In this document: positions 49,399 through 58,185 of the stretch, in pieces
How the letters are laid out: each line of letters opens with the position of its first letter
How positions within the stretch are numbered: position 1 is the first letter of the stretch
DNA from: Kutzneria kofuensis
Lineage (GTDB): Bacteria > Actinomycetota > Actinomycetes > Mycobacteriales > Pseudonocardiaceae
NCBI RefSeq assembly: GCF_014203355.1
Contig: NZ_JACHIR010000001.1
Location: 1,054,001 to 1,118,000 of the forward strand
Direction: 5' to 3'
DNA length: 64,000 bases
The notes under the pieces: model-generated
The model's input: the letters and a program-made list of their open reading frames with translations, nothing else
What the model was told of the DNA's origin: nothing
Databases searched by the model: none
Program-made: the position numbers and the translations under genes

Positions 49399-51729
49399 AT
49401 GGCCCGTTGCCCAGCAGGCGCGTCCCCGACGAACCTCCCCGCGGATCTGGGCGGCTTCATCGGTCGCCGACGCGAACTTGCGCAGATCAAACAGTTGTTG
49501 TCCGCCTCACGGTTGGTCACGCTGACCGGGGTCGGCGGAGTGGGTAAATCCCGGTTGGCCGTGCAGGCGGCCGCCGGCATGCGGCGCGCCTTCCCGGACG
49601 GGGTGTGGCTGGTCGACCTGGCCGAGTTGCGCGACGCCGCGCTGTTGGCGCAGACGGCGGCGAGCGCCTTCGGCTTGGGCGATCGATCGTTCCGGCCGCC
49701 CCTGGTCACGTTGACCGAGCATCTGGCCGATCGGCGCCTTCTGCTGGTATTGGACAACTGCGAGCACCTGCTGGCCGCGTGTGGCCAGCTGGCGTACGCG
49801 TTGCTCGGCGACTGCCCGAAACTCCGCGTCCTGGCCACCAGCCGCGAACCGCTGGGCATCTCCGGCGAGGCGATCCGGCCGGTGCCGCCGCTGTCCGTGC
49901 CGGACCTGTCCCAACCGAGCGGGAAGCGGGAAGGGCACCGCTACGAGGCCGTGGCGTTGTTCACCGATCGCGCTGCCGCGACGGTTCCGGAGTTCCGTCT
50001 CACCGAGGACAACTACGTTTCGGTGGTCGGCATCTGCCGCCAGCTCGACGGGATCCCGCTGGCTATAGAACTGGCCGCGGTGCGGCTGCGGGTGCTCTCG
50101 CCGCAACAGATCCTGGACCGGCTGGCCGACCGTTACACCCTGCTGGCCCAGGACAGCGGGAGCGAGCAGACGCGGCACCAGACGTTGCGCGGCTGCATCG
50201 AATGGAGCTTCGAGCTCTGCTCGCCGGACGAGCAGCTGCTGTGGGCCCGGTCGTCGGTCTTCGCGGGCAGCTTCAACCTGGAGGCGGTGGAAGCGGTCTG
50301 CGCCGGCGAGGGCCTGCCCGAGGACGACATGCTCGAACTGGTCACCGGACTGGTCGACAAGTCGGTTCTGGTGACCGACAAGCACGGATCGGAACTGCGC
50401 TACCGACTGCTCGACACGCTCCGGGAATTCGGACTGACGAAACTGCGCGACCGCGGCGAGGAGACGCGACTGCGCCGGCGGCACCGCGACTTCTACGAGC
50501 AATTGCTGCTGCGGGCCGAACGGGAGTGGATCAGCCCGCTGCAGGAGTACTGGCTTGCCCGGTTGGACCTGGTGCACGCCAACATCCGTGCCGCACTGCG
50601 GTTCTGCCTCACCGAACCGGGCGAGGCGGAGTCCGCGTTGCGGATGGCGGTGAGCCCCTGGCACTTCTACTGGTGGTCCCCCGGCCGGTTCAGCGAGGGC
50701 AGGCGCTGGCTGGACCGGGCCCTGTCCCAGGCCCGGCAACCGTGCGTTTGTCGCGCACGGGCACTGCTGCTCGGCAGCCAGCTGGCTGTCGTCCAGGGCG
50801 ACTTCGACTCCGGCCGGTCGCTGCTGGCCGAGGGCCGGGCGCTCGCACAACGGCTGGGCGACGCCGACAGCCTCGGCCGGCTCGGTTACGCCACCGGCCA
50901 TCTCGCGCTCTGGGCCGGCGACGTGCCGGCCGCGATCGTGGCCTACGAAGAGGCGCTCGCGGCCGGGTCACCGGATCTGAACCTGCGGGTCGACACCCTG
51001 CACGCGCTCCTGGTGGCCGTGGCCGTCGCCGGTGACGCGCGGCGCGCGCGGACGTGCCACCAGGAAGTCATGGCGATCACCCAGCCCAACGGGGAACGCC
51101 GCCACCAGTCCCACGCGCGGTGGGCGTTCGGATTGTCCGCGTGGCAGCAGGGCGACCTGCGGCGGGCCACCGATCTGCAACACCAGAGCCTGCGGCTCAA
51201 GCGCGGGTTGAACGACGTCCAGGGCACGGCGTTCTGCCTGGAAGCGCTGGCCTGCGTCGCGACCTCGGACCACCGGGAGAGCAGGGCCGCGACGCTGCTC
51301 GGCGCGGCCGAGGCGCTCTGGCAGTCGATGGGAACCTCGGTGGCGCCGTTGAAGCCCGTCTTCGACTACCACCGGGACTGCGAGCGGCAGGCCCGCAGCG
51401 CGCTCGGCGGGAAGAAGTACGAGGCCGCCTTCCGCGAGGGCGGCAGGCTCACGTTCGACGAGATGGTGGCCTACGCCCTCGAGACGGAGCCGGGCGCGAC
51501 GGCGACGCCGTCCGCGGCGGGTTCGACACCGCTGACCCTGCGCGAGCGGCAGGTGGCCAGGCTCGTCGCCCGGGGGGCGAGCAACGAGGACATCGCGGGC
51601 GCGCTCATCATCAGCCAGCGCACGGCCGAGGACCACGTCGAGCACATCCTGGCCAAACTCGGGTTCGCCTCGCGTATTCAGATCATTTCCTGGTACCTCG
51701 AACACCAGGCGTGTTTCCTCCCGGACTAG
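49399..51729 (+). CDS. NB-ARC/LuxR-type regulator (first paralogue)
   Basis: Encodes 776 residues. The P-loop ATPase has GVGGVGKSR (about 40-48), RRLLLVLDNCEH as Walker B, and the RHQTLRGCIEWSFELCSPDEQLLW block typical of the predicted ATPases of AfsR-like proteins. A TPR-like helical middle and a C-terminal LuxR helix-turn-helix (LTLRERQVARLVARGASNEDIAGALIISQRTAEDHVEHILAKLGF) follow. Such proteins activate secondary metabolism. ATG at 49399 was chosen, the frame upstream lacks conserved sequence. It is closely related to the protein at 55513-57837. Confidence 0.92.
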   Translation: MARCPAGASPTNLPADLGGFIGRRRELAQIKQLLSASRLVTLTGVGGVGKSRLAVQAAAGMRRAFPDGVWLVDLAELRDAALLAQTAASAFGLGDRSFRPPLVTLTEHLADRRLLLVLDNCEHLLAACGQLAYALLGDCPKLRVLATSREPLGISGEAIRPVPPLSVPDLSQPSGKREGHRYEAVALFTDRAAATVPEFRLTEDNYVSVVGICRQLDGIPLAIELAAVRLRVLSPQQILDRLADRYTLLAQDSGSEQTRHQTLRGCIEWSFELCSPDEQLLWARSSVFAGSFNLEAVEAVCAGEGLPEDDMLELVTGLVDKSVLVTDKHGSELRYRLLDTLREFGLTKLRDRGEETRLRRRHRDFYEQLLLRAEREWISPLQEYWLARLDLVHANIRAALRFCLTEPGEAESALRMAVSPWHFYWWSPGRFSEGRRWLDRALSQARQPCVCRARALLLGSQLAVVQGDFDSGRSLLAEGRALAQRLGDADSLGRLGYATGHLALWAGDVPAAIVAYEEALAAGSPDLNLRVDTLHALLVAVAVAGDARRARTCHQEVMAITQPNGERRHQSHARWAFGLSAWQQGDLRRATDLQHQSLRLKRGLNDVQGTAFCLEALACVATSDHRESRAATLLGAAEALWQSMGTSVAPLKPVFDYHRDCERQARSALGGKKYEAAFREGGRLTFDEMVAYALETEPGATATPSAAGSTPLTLRERQVARLVARGASNEDIAGALIISQRTAEDHVEHILAKLGFASRIQIISWYLEHQACFLPD

Positions 51730-51865
51730 GGCGACGCCGGTTCGACCGGATCCCCTTCTCGAACCGGTTGGAGCAGCGCGCGACGCACGGTGTCGGATCG
51801 TCGGCGTCCGGTCAGCGGATCATCGGTCGTGCCGGCCACGCCCTGTAGTGACACCCGTCCGTTCG

Positions 51866-51896
51866 GCGACAACAGGTAGTTCTCCCGTGTTGTCGC
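51866..51896. repeat. Hairpin carrying a shared 15-base motif
   Basis: GCGACAACA and TGTTGTCGC form a perfect 9-bp inverted repeat around GGTAGTTCTCCCG. The 15-mer AGGTAGTTCTCCCGT (51874-51888) recurs exactly at 57888-57902. It lies between the first LuxR paralogue and the GAF-ANTAR gene. It may be the binding site of the LuxR regulators. Confidence 0.6.
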
Positions 51897-52059
51897 TCGG
51901 CCAGGTCGGGCACGCTCCATTCCACGCGACGGTCGCCAGACACGCCCCGTGACGTCATCAGGCACGCGGGCGTTCACCGCGGCATCACTTCCACTGGGTG
52001 GCCGCCCGCGCGGCCCGACGGGCCGCCGGGCAGGGAAAACGGAAGGTGTGGACTGTCCG

Positions 52060-52794
52060 ATGAAGGACCCGAACACGATGACAGCGAGGGACGACGATCG
52101 CCTCGCTCGGGTGATGGAGGCCGTCCGGGCGCTCGCCCGCACCGAGGGCCGGCCGGTCGGGATCCGACACGTCTGCCAGGCGTGCGCGACGATGGTGCGT
52201 GCTGGCGGGGTCGGGCTGTACCTGATCGGGGATCTGGGGTCGGGCGAGCCGATCTACGCCACCGACGTGGTCAGCGAGCAGATCATGGACATGCAGATCA
52301 CGGTCGGCGAAGGGCCGGGGGTGTACGCCCTCGACGGGCTCAGCCCGGTCCTGGCGCCCGAGCTGACGAGCATGTCCAGCCTCCGCCGCTGGCCGCTGTT
52401 CGCCCCGGCCGCGGTCGAGGCCGGGGCGCCCGCGGTGTTCGCGTTCCCGTTGGTCCAGCACATGATCTCGGTCGGAGTCCTGGAGATCCACCGCACGGCC
52501 GAGGGCGACCTGTCCGACGACGAGATCTCCGACGCGCTGTTGTTCGCCGACGTGGCGGTGTCCCTGTTGGCCGATCTGGTCGAGGCCGGCCCCGACGACG
52601 CCGACGAGTTCGAGTGCGGCGTCGGCGCGCGCTGGGGCGAGATACACCGGGCCATCGGCGTGGTGTCGATACAGCTGGAATCCGGCCTGACCGAGGCGTT
52701 CCTCCGGCTCCGTGCCCGGGCCTTCGCCACCGGCCGGCCGCTGTCGGAGATAGCCGAGGACGTGCTCACGCAGCGCATGCGGTTCAACCCGTGA
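52060..52794 (+). CDS. GAF-ANTAR RNA-binding antiterminator
   Basis: Encodes about 244 residues. A GAF domain (about 30-170: AGGVGLYLIGDLGSGEPIYATD...VGEGPGVYALDG...FAFPLVQHMISVGVLEIHRT) and a C-terminal ANTAR domain (WGEIHRAIGVVSIQLESGLTEAFLRLRARAFATGRPLSEIAEDVL) are clear. ANTAR proteins bind paired RNA hairpins and prevent termination in response to the signal sensed by GAF. The ATG at 52060 follows GGAAGGTG; another ATG lies 18 bases later. Its RNA target could be one of the hairpins in this region; that is untested. Confidence 0.9.
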   Translation: MKDPNTMTARDDDRLARVMEAVRALARTEGRPVGIRHVCQACATMVRAGGVGLYLIGDLGSGEPIYATDVVSEQIMDMQITVGEGPGVYALDGLSPVLAPELTSMSSLRRWPLFAPAAVEAGAPAVFAFPLVQHMISVGVLEIHRTAEGDLSDDEISDALLFADVAVSLLADLVEAGPDDADEFECGVGARWGEIHRAIGVVSIQLESGLTEAFLRLRARAFATGRPLSEIAEDVLTQRMRFNP

Positions 52795-52812
52795 CGGCGG
52801 CCGGCGAGGCGC

Positions 52813-53616
52813 TCACACGCCCATGCCGCCGTCGACCGGCAGCGCGGCGCCGGTGATGAAACGGGCAGCGTCGGAGGCGAGGAACACCACGGCGTCCGCC
52901 ACGTCGGCCGGCTCGCCCAGCCGGCCCAGCGGCGTCCGCCCGACCACCGCCCCGACCGCCTCCCGCACACTGGCGAACAGGCCGAACGCCACCACGTCCC
53001 GGGTGAGCCGCTCGCCCATCCGCGTCGGCACCAGTCCGGGTTGGACGCAGTTCACGCGCACGCCGTAGCCGAGCCTGCCCGCCTCCACCGCCGCCACCCG
53101 GGTCAGCCGGTCGACACCCGACTTCGTCGCGGAGTACGCGGCAATGCCGGGAAAGGCGATGCTCGCCGCGACCGACGCGACGTTGACGACCGCGCCGCCG
53201 TCACCGGCCGGCCCGCCCGGGCGCATGGCCCGAAAGGCGTGCTTGATGCCGAGCGCGGTGCCCAGCACGTTCACGTCGAGCATCCGTCGCACGGCTCGCG
53301 GATCGAGGTCGACGACGAGACCGGACACCTCGACCCCGGCGTTGTTGACCACGATGTCGAGGCCGCCCATGGCGGTGATCGTGTTGATCACCGCCTCGCC
53401 CCAGCTCGCCTCGTCGGTCACGTCGAGCCGCTCGAACCGGGCCGCCGCCCCGGACCGCGCGAGCGCGTCGACGCATCCGCGGCCGAGTTCCTCCCGGACA
53501 TCGCCGATGACCACCGCGGCCCCGGCGCGGGCGAGCGCCTCGGCCATGCTCGCGCCCAGTCCCCGCGCGCCACCGGTCACCAGCGCGGTTCGGCCGGTGA
53601 GGTCGTAGCACCCCAT
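52813..53616 (-). CDS. Short-chain dehydrogenase/reductase
   Basis: Encodes 267 residues of classical SDR. The cofactor motif TGGARGLGAS is at about 15-24, the D of VIGDVREE favours NAD, the active-site Ser (VNVASVAASIAFPG), Tyr and Lys (YSATK) are all present, and the family ending DGGMGV is typical. ATG at 53616 follows GGAGGAGGT. It reduces or oxidises an alcohol/ketone; substrate unknown. Related to 3-alpha-hydroxysteroid or 3-oxoacyl reductases by general pattern. Confidence 0.92.
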   Translation of the reverse strand: MGCYDLTGRTALVTGGARGLGASMAEALARAGAAVVIGDVREELGRGCVDALARSGAAARFERLDVTDEASWGEAVINTITAMGGLDIVVNNAGVEVSGLVVDLDPRAVRRMLDVNVLGTALGIKHAFRAMRPGGPAGDGGAVVNVASVAASIAFPGIAAYSATKSGVDRLTRVAAVEAGRLGYGVRVNCVQPGLVPTRMGERLTRDVVAFGLFASVREAVGAVVGRTPLGRLGEPADVADAVVFLASDAARFITGAALPVDGGMGV

Positions 53617-54209
53617 GGCGCCTACCTCCTCCACACAAGGCGAGCATCGATCACTTCCGCCGCACCGTCGTCGACCATGTCACCGCTCGGCCGACGACGG
53701 TCGGGAAGCGCATTCCACCAGGAACATGAGGACATGTCGGTCTCCGAAATTCGTGGCCAGTATGCGGCAGGGACCACTACGCGCCTTGCCGACTCGGTTG
53801 TCTTCTGCTGCCGGTCCGATAGCGTCGCAGCGGTGGCGAAAAGGAGGTGGTCCCAACAGATCGCGCGCCCGCGCCGCGATCTCAGGATCGCACACCACGC
53901 CTGGAACGTCGCACGGACACATGGCCGCCGAGCGCGCACGGGGACACGATGGGAACTGCTGGACTTCCCGTAGTTGAAACAGATCCGCTACACCGGACGG
54001 GTGTCGTCGGCGCTGGGCCGCCCGGCGGAAAGCGATAAGCGGCTGAGCGGGTGAGCTGCCGGCACGGCGACGGTGTGGAGTTGCACACCCTCTCCGGCCA
54101 GGTCCATTCTGGCTTCAGCTGGTGACACCCACCACGTCGCAGGTCGATGAAACACCATGGTGGAGCCAGGAGCGCGAGTCCGCCGCCGCAACCGTGCGAC
54201 TCCCCCGCC
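53617..54209. other. Intergenic region before the PIMT-like gene
   Basis: About 590 bases without an accepted gene. A minus frame at 53680-53922 (80 codons, mid-range GC at third positions) ending in GDRHVLMFLVECASRP was examined and not called. ATG at 54147 in frame with the methyltransferase would add a non-conserved stretch. Promoters should lie here. Confidence 0.4.
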
Positions 54210-55439
54210 ATGACGCCGGCAATCGACTACGCAAAGCAATTCATCCAGCCGAGGATCAGCAACGACATGACCGTCCCCAACGTGGCCGACCCACGCAAAC
54301 GGTTCGCGTACGACCTCACCCAGCGAGGACTGCTGCGGGACCCGAAGCTGCACGCGGCGTTCGACCAGGTGCCGCGCGAAGCCTTCCTCCGCCACTTCTT
54401 CCGGCCGGCGCTGGACGGAACGTCCTACGACACGGTCGACTTCCGGCACCCCGCGTGGCTGGACATGGTGTACAGCGACGGCGCCTGGCCCATCCAGCTC
54501 GACGGTCGCAGCTGCGCGTGGGAGCTTCCGCACGGCTGCCGGTCGCTCAAGGGCTCGCCCACCAGCACGAGCACGTCGCCGAGCCTGGCCGCGCTGATGC
54601 TCGAGCAGCTCGATCTGCGTTGCGGGCACCGGGTTCTGGAGATCGGGACCGGCAGCGGCTACACGACGGCCCTGCTCTGCCACCGGCTCGGCTCTCCGCT
54701 GGTGACGTCCATCGACATCGACCCGACGCTGGTCGACCGGGCCCGGACCCAGCTGGACAGCTGTGGCTACTACCCGGCCGTCGGCATCTCCGACCACGTC
54801 AGCGGCGACCCGGGCAACGACCCCTACGACCGCCTGATCGCCACCTGCGGCGTGCCGGCGATACCGCCCGACTGGCTCCGGCAGGTCCGCCCGGCCGGCG
54901 TGATCCTCGCGCAGATCTACCGGGAACTCGGCGTCAACGCGCTGATCCGGCTCACCGTCGACCCCGACCACTCGGCGCAGGGTTTCTTCCTGCCGTACCA
55001 GGGCGGTTTCGCCCCGACCCGGTCGTACCGGCCGATCGACCCCGGCCAGCGCTTCCGGCGCGCCATCCACGAACACGGCGCGGTCCGCCCCACCGAGCCC
55101 GGACTGGCGCTGGCCCTGCCCAACCAGACGTCGTCCCTGGTCATGTTCGCCGGCCTGCTGATGCCCGGGGTGGCGCGGTTGGACCTTCGGCCGCTGTCCC
55201 GCGAGCCGCAGACCTGGCTGTTCCACCCCGACGGCTCGTGGGCGTGCCACAACACCAGGAGCCACACGGTCGAACAACACGGTCCCCGCCTGCTGTGGGA
55301 CCACGTCGAACGCCTCTACCGCGAGTGGTGTGCCCTCGGCCGGCCGTCGCGCGAGCGGTTCGGGCTCACGGTCACCGCCGAGATGCAGTGGCTCTGGCTG
55401 GACTCTCCCCGCGGCGATCACCAGTGGGTGTTGAGCTGA
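54210..55439 (+). CDS. PIMT-like O-methyltransferase of the RiPP type
   Basis: Encodes about 409 residues. The isoaspartyl methyltransferase signature is present: a helix RKRFAYDLTQRGLLRDPKLHAAFDQVPREAFLRHFF, the loop SPTSTSTSPSLAALMLEQL, and the SAM motif VLEIGTGSGYTTALLCHRLGSPLVTSIDID. The PYDRLIATCGVPAIPPDWLRQVRPAGVI region and a ~200-residue C-terminal extension match the RiPP-associated subgroup (lanthipeptide or ATP-grasp peptide systems), which methylates Asp of a modified peptide and drives aspartimide formation. No ATP-grasp or lanthipeptide gene is near. The precursor at 45597-45842 has two Asp-Gly sites; a link is speculative. An ATG at 54267 is possible. Confidence 0.85.
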   Translation: MTPAIDYAKQFIQPRISNDMTVPNVADPRKRFAYDLTQRGLLRDPKLHAAFDQVPREAFLRHFFRPALDGTSYDTVDFRHPAWLDMVYSDGAWPIQLDGRSCAWELPHGCRSLKGSPTSTSTSPSLAALMLEQLDLRCGHRVLEIGTGSGYTTALLCHRLGSPLVTSIDIDPTLVDRARTQLDSCGYYPAVGISDHVSGDPGNDPYDRLIATCGVPAIPPDWLRQVRPAGVILAQIYRELGVNALIRLTVDPDHSAQGFFLPYQGGFAPTRSYRPIDPGQRFRRAIHEHGAVRPTEPGLALALPNQTSSLVMFAGLLMPGVARLDLRPLSREPQTWLFHPDGSWACHNTRSHTVEQHGPRLLWDHVERLYREWCALGRPSRERFGLTVTAEMQWLWLDSPRGDHQWVLS

Positions 55440-55512
55440 GTGGGACCGCACGCGTGACGCGGCGCCGACGTCGCCCGCCGACAACCAACCATCGTCCTGG
55501 GGGAGGGAACCG

Positions 55513-57837
55513 ATGCCACCGCAGTGGAAGGGCCGGCTGCCCGGCAGCGCGACGAACTTCGTGAGCCGTCGACGAGAGCTGGCCGCCGCCCGCAAGTTGC
55601 TCTCGACCAGTCGGCTGATCACGATGACGGGGGTTTCGGGCATCGGCAAGTCCCGGTTGGCGCTGCGCCTGGCGATGGACGTGCGACCCGCTTTCCCCGA
55701 CGGCGTCTGGCTGGTCGAGCTCGCCGGCTGTGACAACGCCGACCTGCTCGCCGAGACCGTCGCGGTCGATCTCGACGTGGACCACCGGTGCGGGTCGCCC
55801 GTCGTGAAAACGCTCTCCGCGTTCCTCGCCGACAAGATGCTGTTGCTGGTGCTGGATCACTGCGACGGGTTGACCGACGCGTGCACGCGGCTGATCCGAG
55901 CATTGCTCGCGGCCGCGCCGCGGCTGCACGTCCTCGTCACGAGCAGGAACGCGTTGCGGCTGGGCGGTGAGCGCGTCTTCCCGTTGCCCCCCTTGACGGT
56001 TCCGCACCTGGACCGGCTGCCGCCGGCGACGGGGCTGAATCACTACGGCGCGGTTCGCCTGTTCGCGGCGCGGGCGGCCGCCGCCCATCCCGGCTTCGTC
56101 GTCGACGAGAGCAACTGGGCCGACGTCGCCTGGATCTGCCGCCGGGTGGACGGAATCCCGCTGGCCATCGAGCTCGTGGCCGCGCAGTTGCGCACGATGC
56201 CGTTGCGCCGGTTGGTCGACCTGCTCGACGCGCACTTCCGCGAGCGGACCAAGGCGGTCGAACTGGCGGCGCCGCACCGGTTGCGGCCGCAGCCGGTGAT
56301 CGACTGGCACTTCGACCTGTGTTCGCCGGCGGAACGCCAGGTGTGGAAGCGGTTGTCGGTCTTCACCGGCAGCTGTGACCTCGCCGCCGCCGAGGCCGTC
56401 TGCGGCGGCGAGGACGTCCGCGCCGACGAGGTGGCCGGCATCGTGACGACCCTGCTGGACAAGGGAATCGTGCACCGCCGCCAGGACGGCACCGCGGACG
56501 AGGGGATCCGCTACCAGCTGCTCGCCCCGATGCGCCAGCACGGCCTGGAGCAGCGGTCCCGGTCCACCCGGCGGACGGATCCGAGGATCCGCCACCGCGA
56601 CCACTACCTGAGCCTGGTGGCCGTCGCCGGCACCGACTGGTTCAGTTCGCGCCAGGCGCTGTGGGCCGAGCGACTGCGCAAGGAGCGCGACAACCTGCGG
56701 ACCGCGATCGCGTCCTGCCTGGACGAGCGGGGCAAGTCCCCGCTCGCGCTGCGGATCACCTCGACCCTGCTGCACTTCTGGCTGGCCACCGGCGAACTGC
56801 ACGAGGGCCGCTACTGGCTCGACCGGGCGATCGCGGCCGACTCCTCCCCCACCGTCGAGCGCGCCGATGCCCTGTCGGCCCGCGCCATTCTCACGACGCT
56901 GATGGGCGACGTGGCCCACGCCGGGTCGTCGCTCGCGGAGGCGGACGAACTGGCGCGGCGACTGAACGACCGGCGTTCGCAGGCGTACACGCGGCTGGGC
57001 CTGTCGATGTTGACCACGCACCGGGGCGACCTCGCCGGCGCCGTGATCCTCGCCGAGCAGGCAGTCGCCGGCTTCCGCGACACCGGCGACCTCGCCGGGG
57101 CGCACGCCGCCCTCTCACAGTGGGCCATCGACGCGGCACTGCTCGGCGACTCCACGGCAGCCAGCCGGGCCGAGGACGGTCTCGTGCTGTGCATGACACG
57201 GCAGGCCAGCCGATCCATGCCACACGCCCTGTGGGTTGCGGCATTCGCCGCCTGGCGGCGCGACGAGTTGCGGCGCGCCACCGCGCTGGCCCAGAGCGCG
57301 CTGCGACTGCTCCGCCCGAGCAATGACCGGCTGGCCGTCGCGCTGACGCTGAAGCTGTTGGCCTGGACGGCGATCGGGCAGAACCAGCACACGAAGGCGG
57401 CCCGGCTGCTCGGCGCCAGCGCCTCGCGATGGCTGCCGTCCGAACTGGCGGTGGTGCAGTCGCAGCACTACGCGGCGTTCGACCACCGATGTGAGAACGG
57501 TTCCCGCCAGAGTCTCGGCGACCACCAGTTCGCCACCGCGTACCACCAGGGCGCCCAACTCGGCGTCGATCAGGCGATCGGCTACGGCCTGGGCATGCCG
57601 GCGGCCGACCGGCCGCCCACCGAGTGGACGCGCCAGCACGGAGCACGCTCGCTGACCCCGAGGGAGCAACAGGTCGCCGAGCTGATCGCGCAGGGCATGC
57701 GGAACAAGGACATCGCGGCCACCCTGCTCATCGCCCGACGCACGGCCGAGACCCACGTCGAGAGCATCCTCACCAAGTTGGGCTTCACCACGAGGGCCGA
57801 GATCACGGCCTGGATCGCCGGCACCGGACAATCCTGA
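55513..57837 (+). CDS. NB-ARC/LuxR-type regulator (second paralogue)
   Basis: Encodes 774 residues with the same plan as the regulator at 49399-51729: ATPase with GVSGIGKSR, Walker B MLLLVLDHCD, the DWHFDLCSPAERQVWKRLSVF block, TPR-like middle, and a C-terminal LuxR helix-turn-helix (LTPREQQVAELIAQGMRNKDIAATLLIARRTAETHVESILTKLGFTTRAEITAW). ATG follows GGGGGAGGGAACCG. It directly follows the PIMT-like gene. The pair arose by duplication. Expected to control a metabolite pathway. Confidence 0.92.
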   Translation: MPPQWKGRLPGSATNFVSRRRELAAARKLLSTSRLITMTGVSGIGKSRLALRLAMDVRPAFPDGVWLVELAGCDNADLLAETVAVDLDVDHRCGSPVVKTLSAFLADKMLLLVLDHCDGLTDACTRLIRALLAAAPRLHVLVTSRNALRLGGERVFPLPPLTVPHLDRLPPATGLNHYGAVRLFAARAAAAHPGFVVDESNWADVAWICRRVDGIPLAIELVAAQLRTMPLRRLVDLLDAHFRERTKAVELAAPHRLRPQPVIDWHFDLCSPAERQVWKRLSVFTGSCDLAAAEAVCGGEDVRADEVAGIVTTLLDKGIVHRRQDGTADEGIRYQLLAPMRQHGLEQRSRSTRRTDPRIRHRDHYLSLVAVAGTDWFSSRQALWAERLRKERDNLRTAIASCLDERGKSPLALRITSTLLHFWLATGELHEGRYWLDRAIAADSSPTVERADALSARAILTTLMGDVAHAGSSLAEADELARRLNDRRSQAYTRLGLSMLTTHRGDLAGAVILAEQAVAGFRDTGDLAGAHAALSQWAIDAALLGDSTAASRAEDGLVLCMTRQASRSMPHALWVAAFAAWRRDELRRATALAQSALRLLRPSNDRLAVALTLKLLAWTAIGQNQHTKAARLLGASASRWLPSELAVVQSQHYAAFDHRCENGSRQSLGDHQFATAYHQGAQLGVDQAIGYGLGMPAADRPPTEWTRQHGARSLTPREQQVAELIAQGMRNKDIAATLLIARRTAETHVESILTKLGFTTRAEITAWIAGTGQS

Positions 57838-58185
57838 CATTCCCTCGTTTTCTCACCGGCACGGGCGGAGCTACACCGCGGCCGGGTAGGTAGTTCTCCC
57901 GTAGCCCGCCCGGGGCAACGCGGGCCACACTCACACTCCGTTCGTCCCCGCGTGTTCACACGGTATTCAGCAGTCAGCGAACGAGGTGATGAGGCTTGAC
58001 ACTCGACAGCAGCGGTCTGGCCGACGTCGTCGACATGACGACGAATCCATGGCGGGTAATGGTCCCTGACGCGTTCACGCCATCAAACGTCATTCCGAGG
58101 ACGGTCATGTCCCCGTCACGATCTCGCTTACCACTGTCCATCCAACCGATGAGGCCACCGTTTCATCCTGTAGAGACGAGGGACC
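57838..58185. other. Upstream region of the subtilase gene
   Basis: About 350 bases. Besides the repeat at 57888-57902 and a TTGACA at 57996-58001 without a matching -10 box, nothing is seen. A TTG-started frame of 66 codons here has no coding character. Confidence 0.45.
57888..57902. repeat. Second copy of AGGTAGTTCTCCCGT
   Basis: Exact repeat of 51874-51888, this time flanked by a weaker inverted repeat (GCCGGGTA and TAGCCCG). It lies 50 bases after the second LuxR paralogue and 284 bases before the subtilase gene. It could be the same operator or RNA element. Confidence 0.55.

Noticed and set aside
53680-53922. 80-codon minus ORF resembling a small toxin
   Set aside because: Third-position GC is only about 60% and the similarity to RelE/HigB-type toxins was too weak to support a call; no antitoxin gene is next to it.
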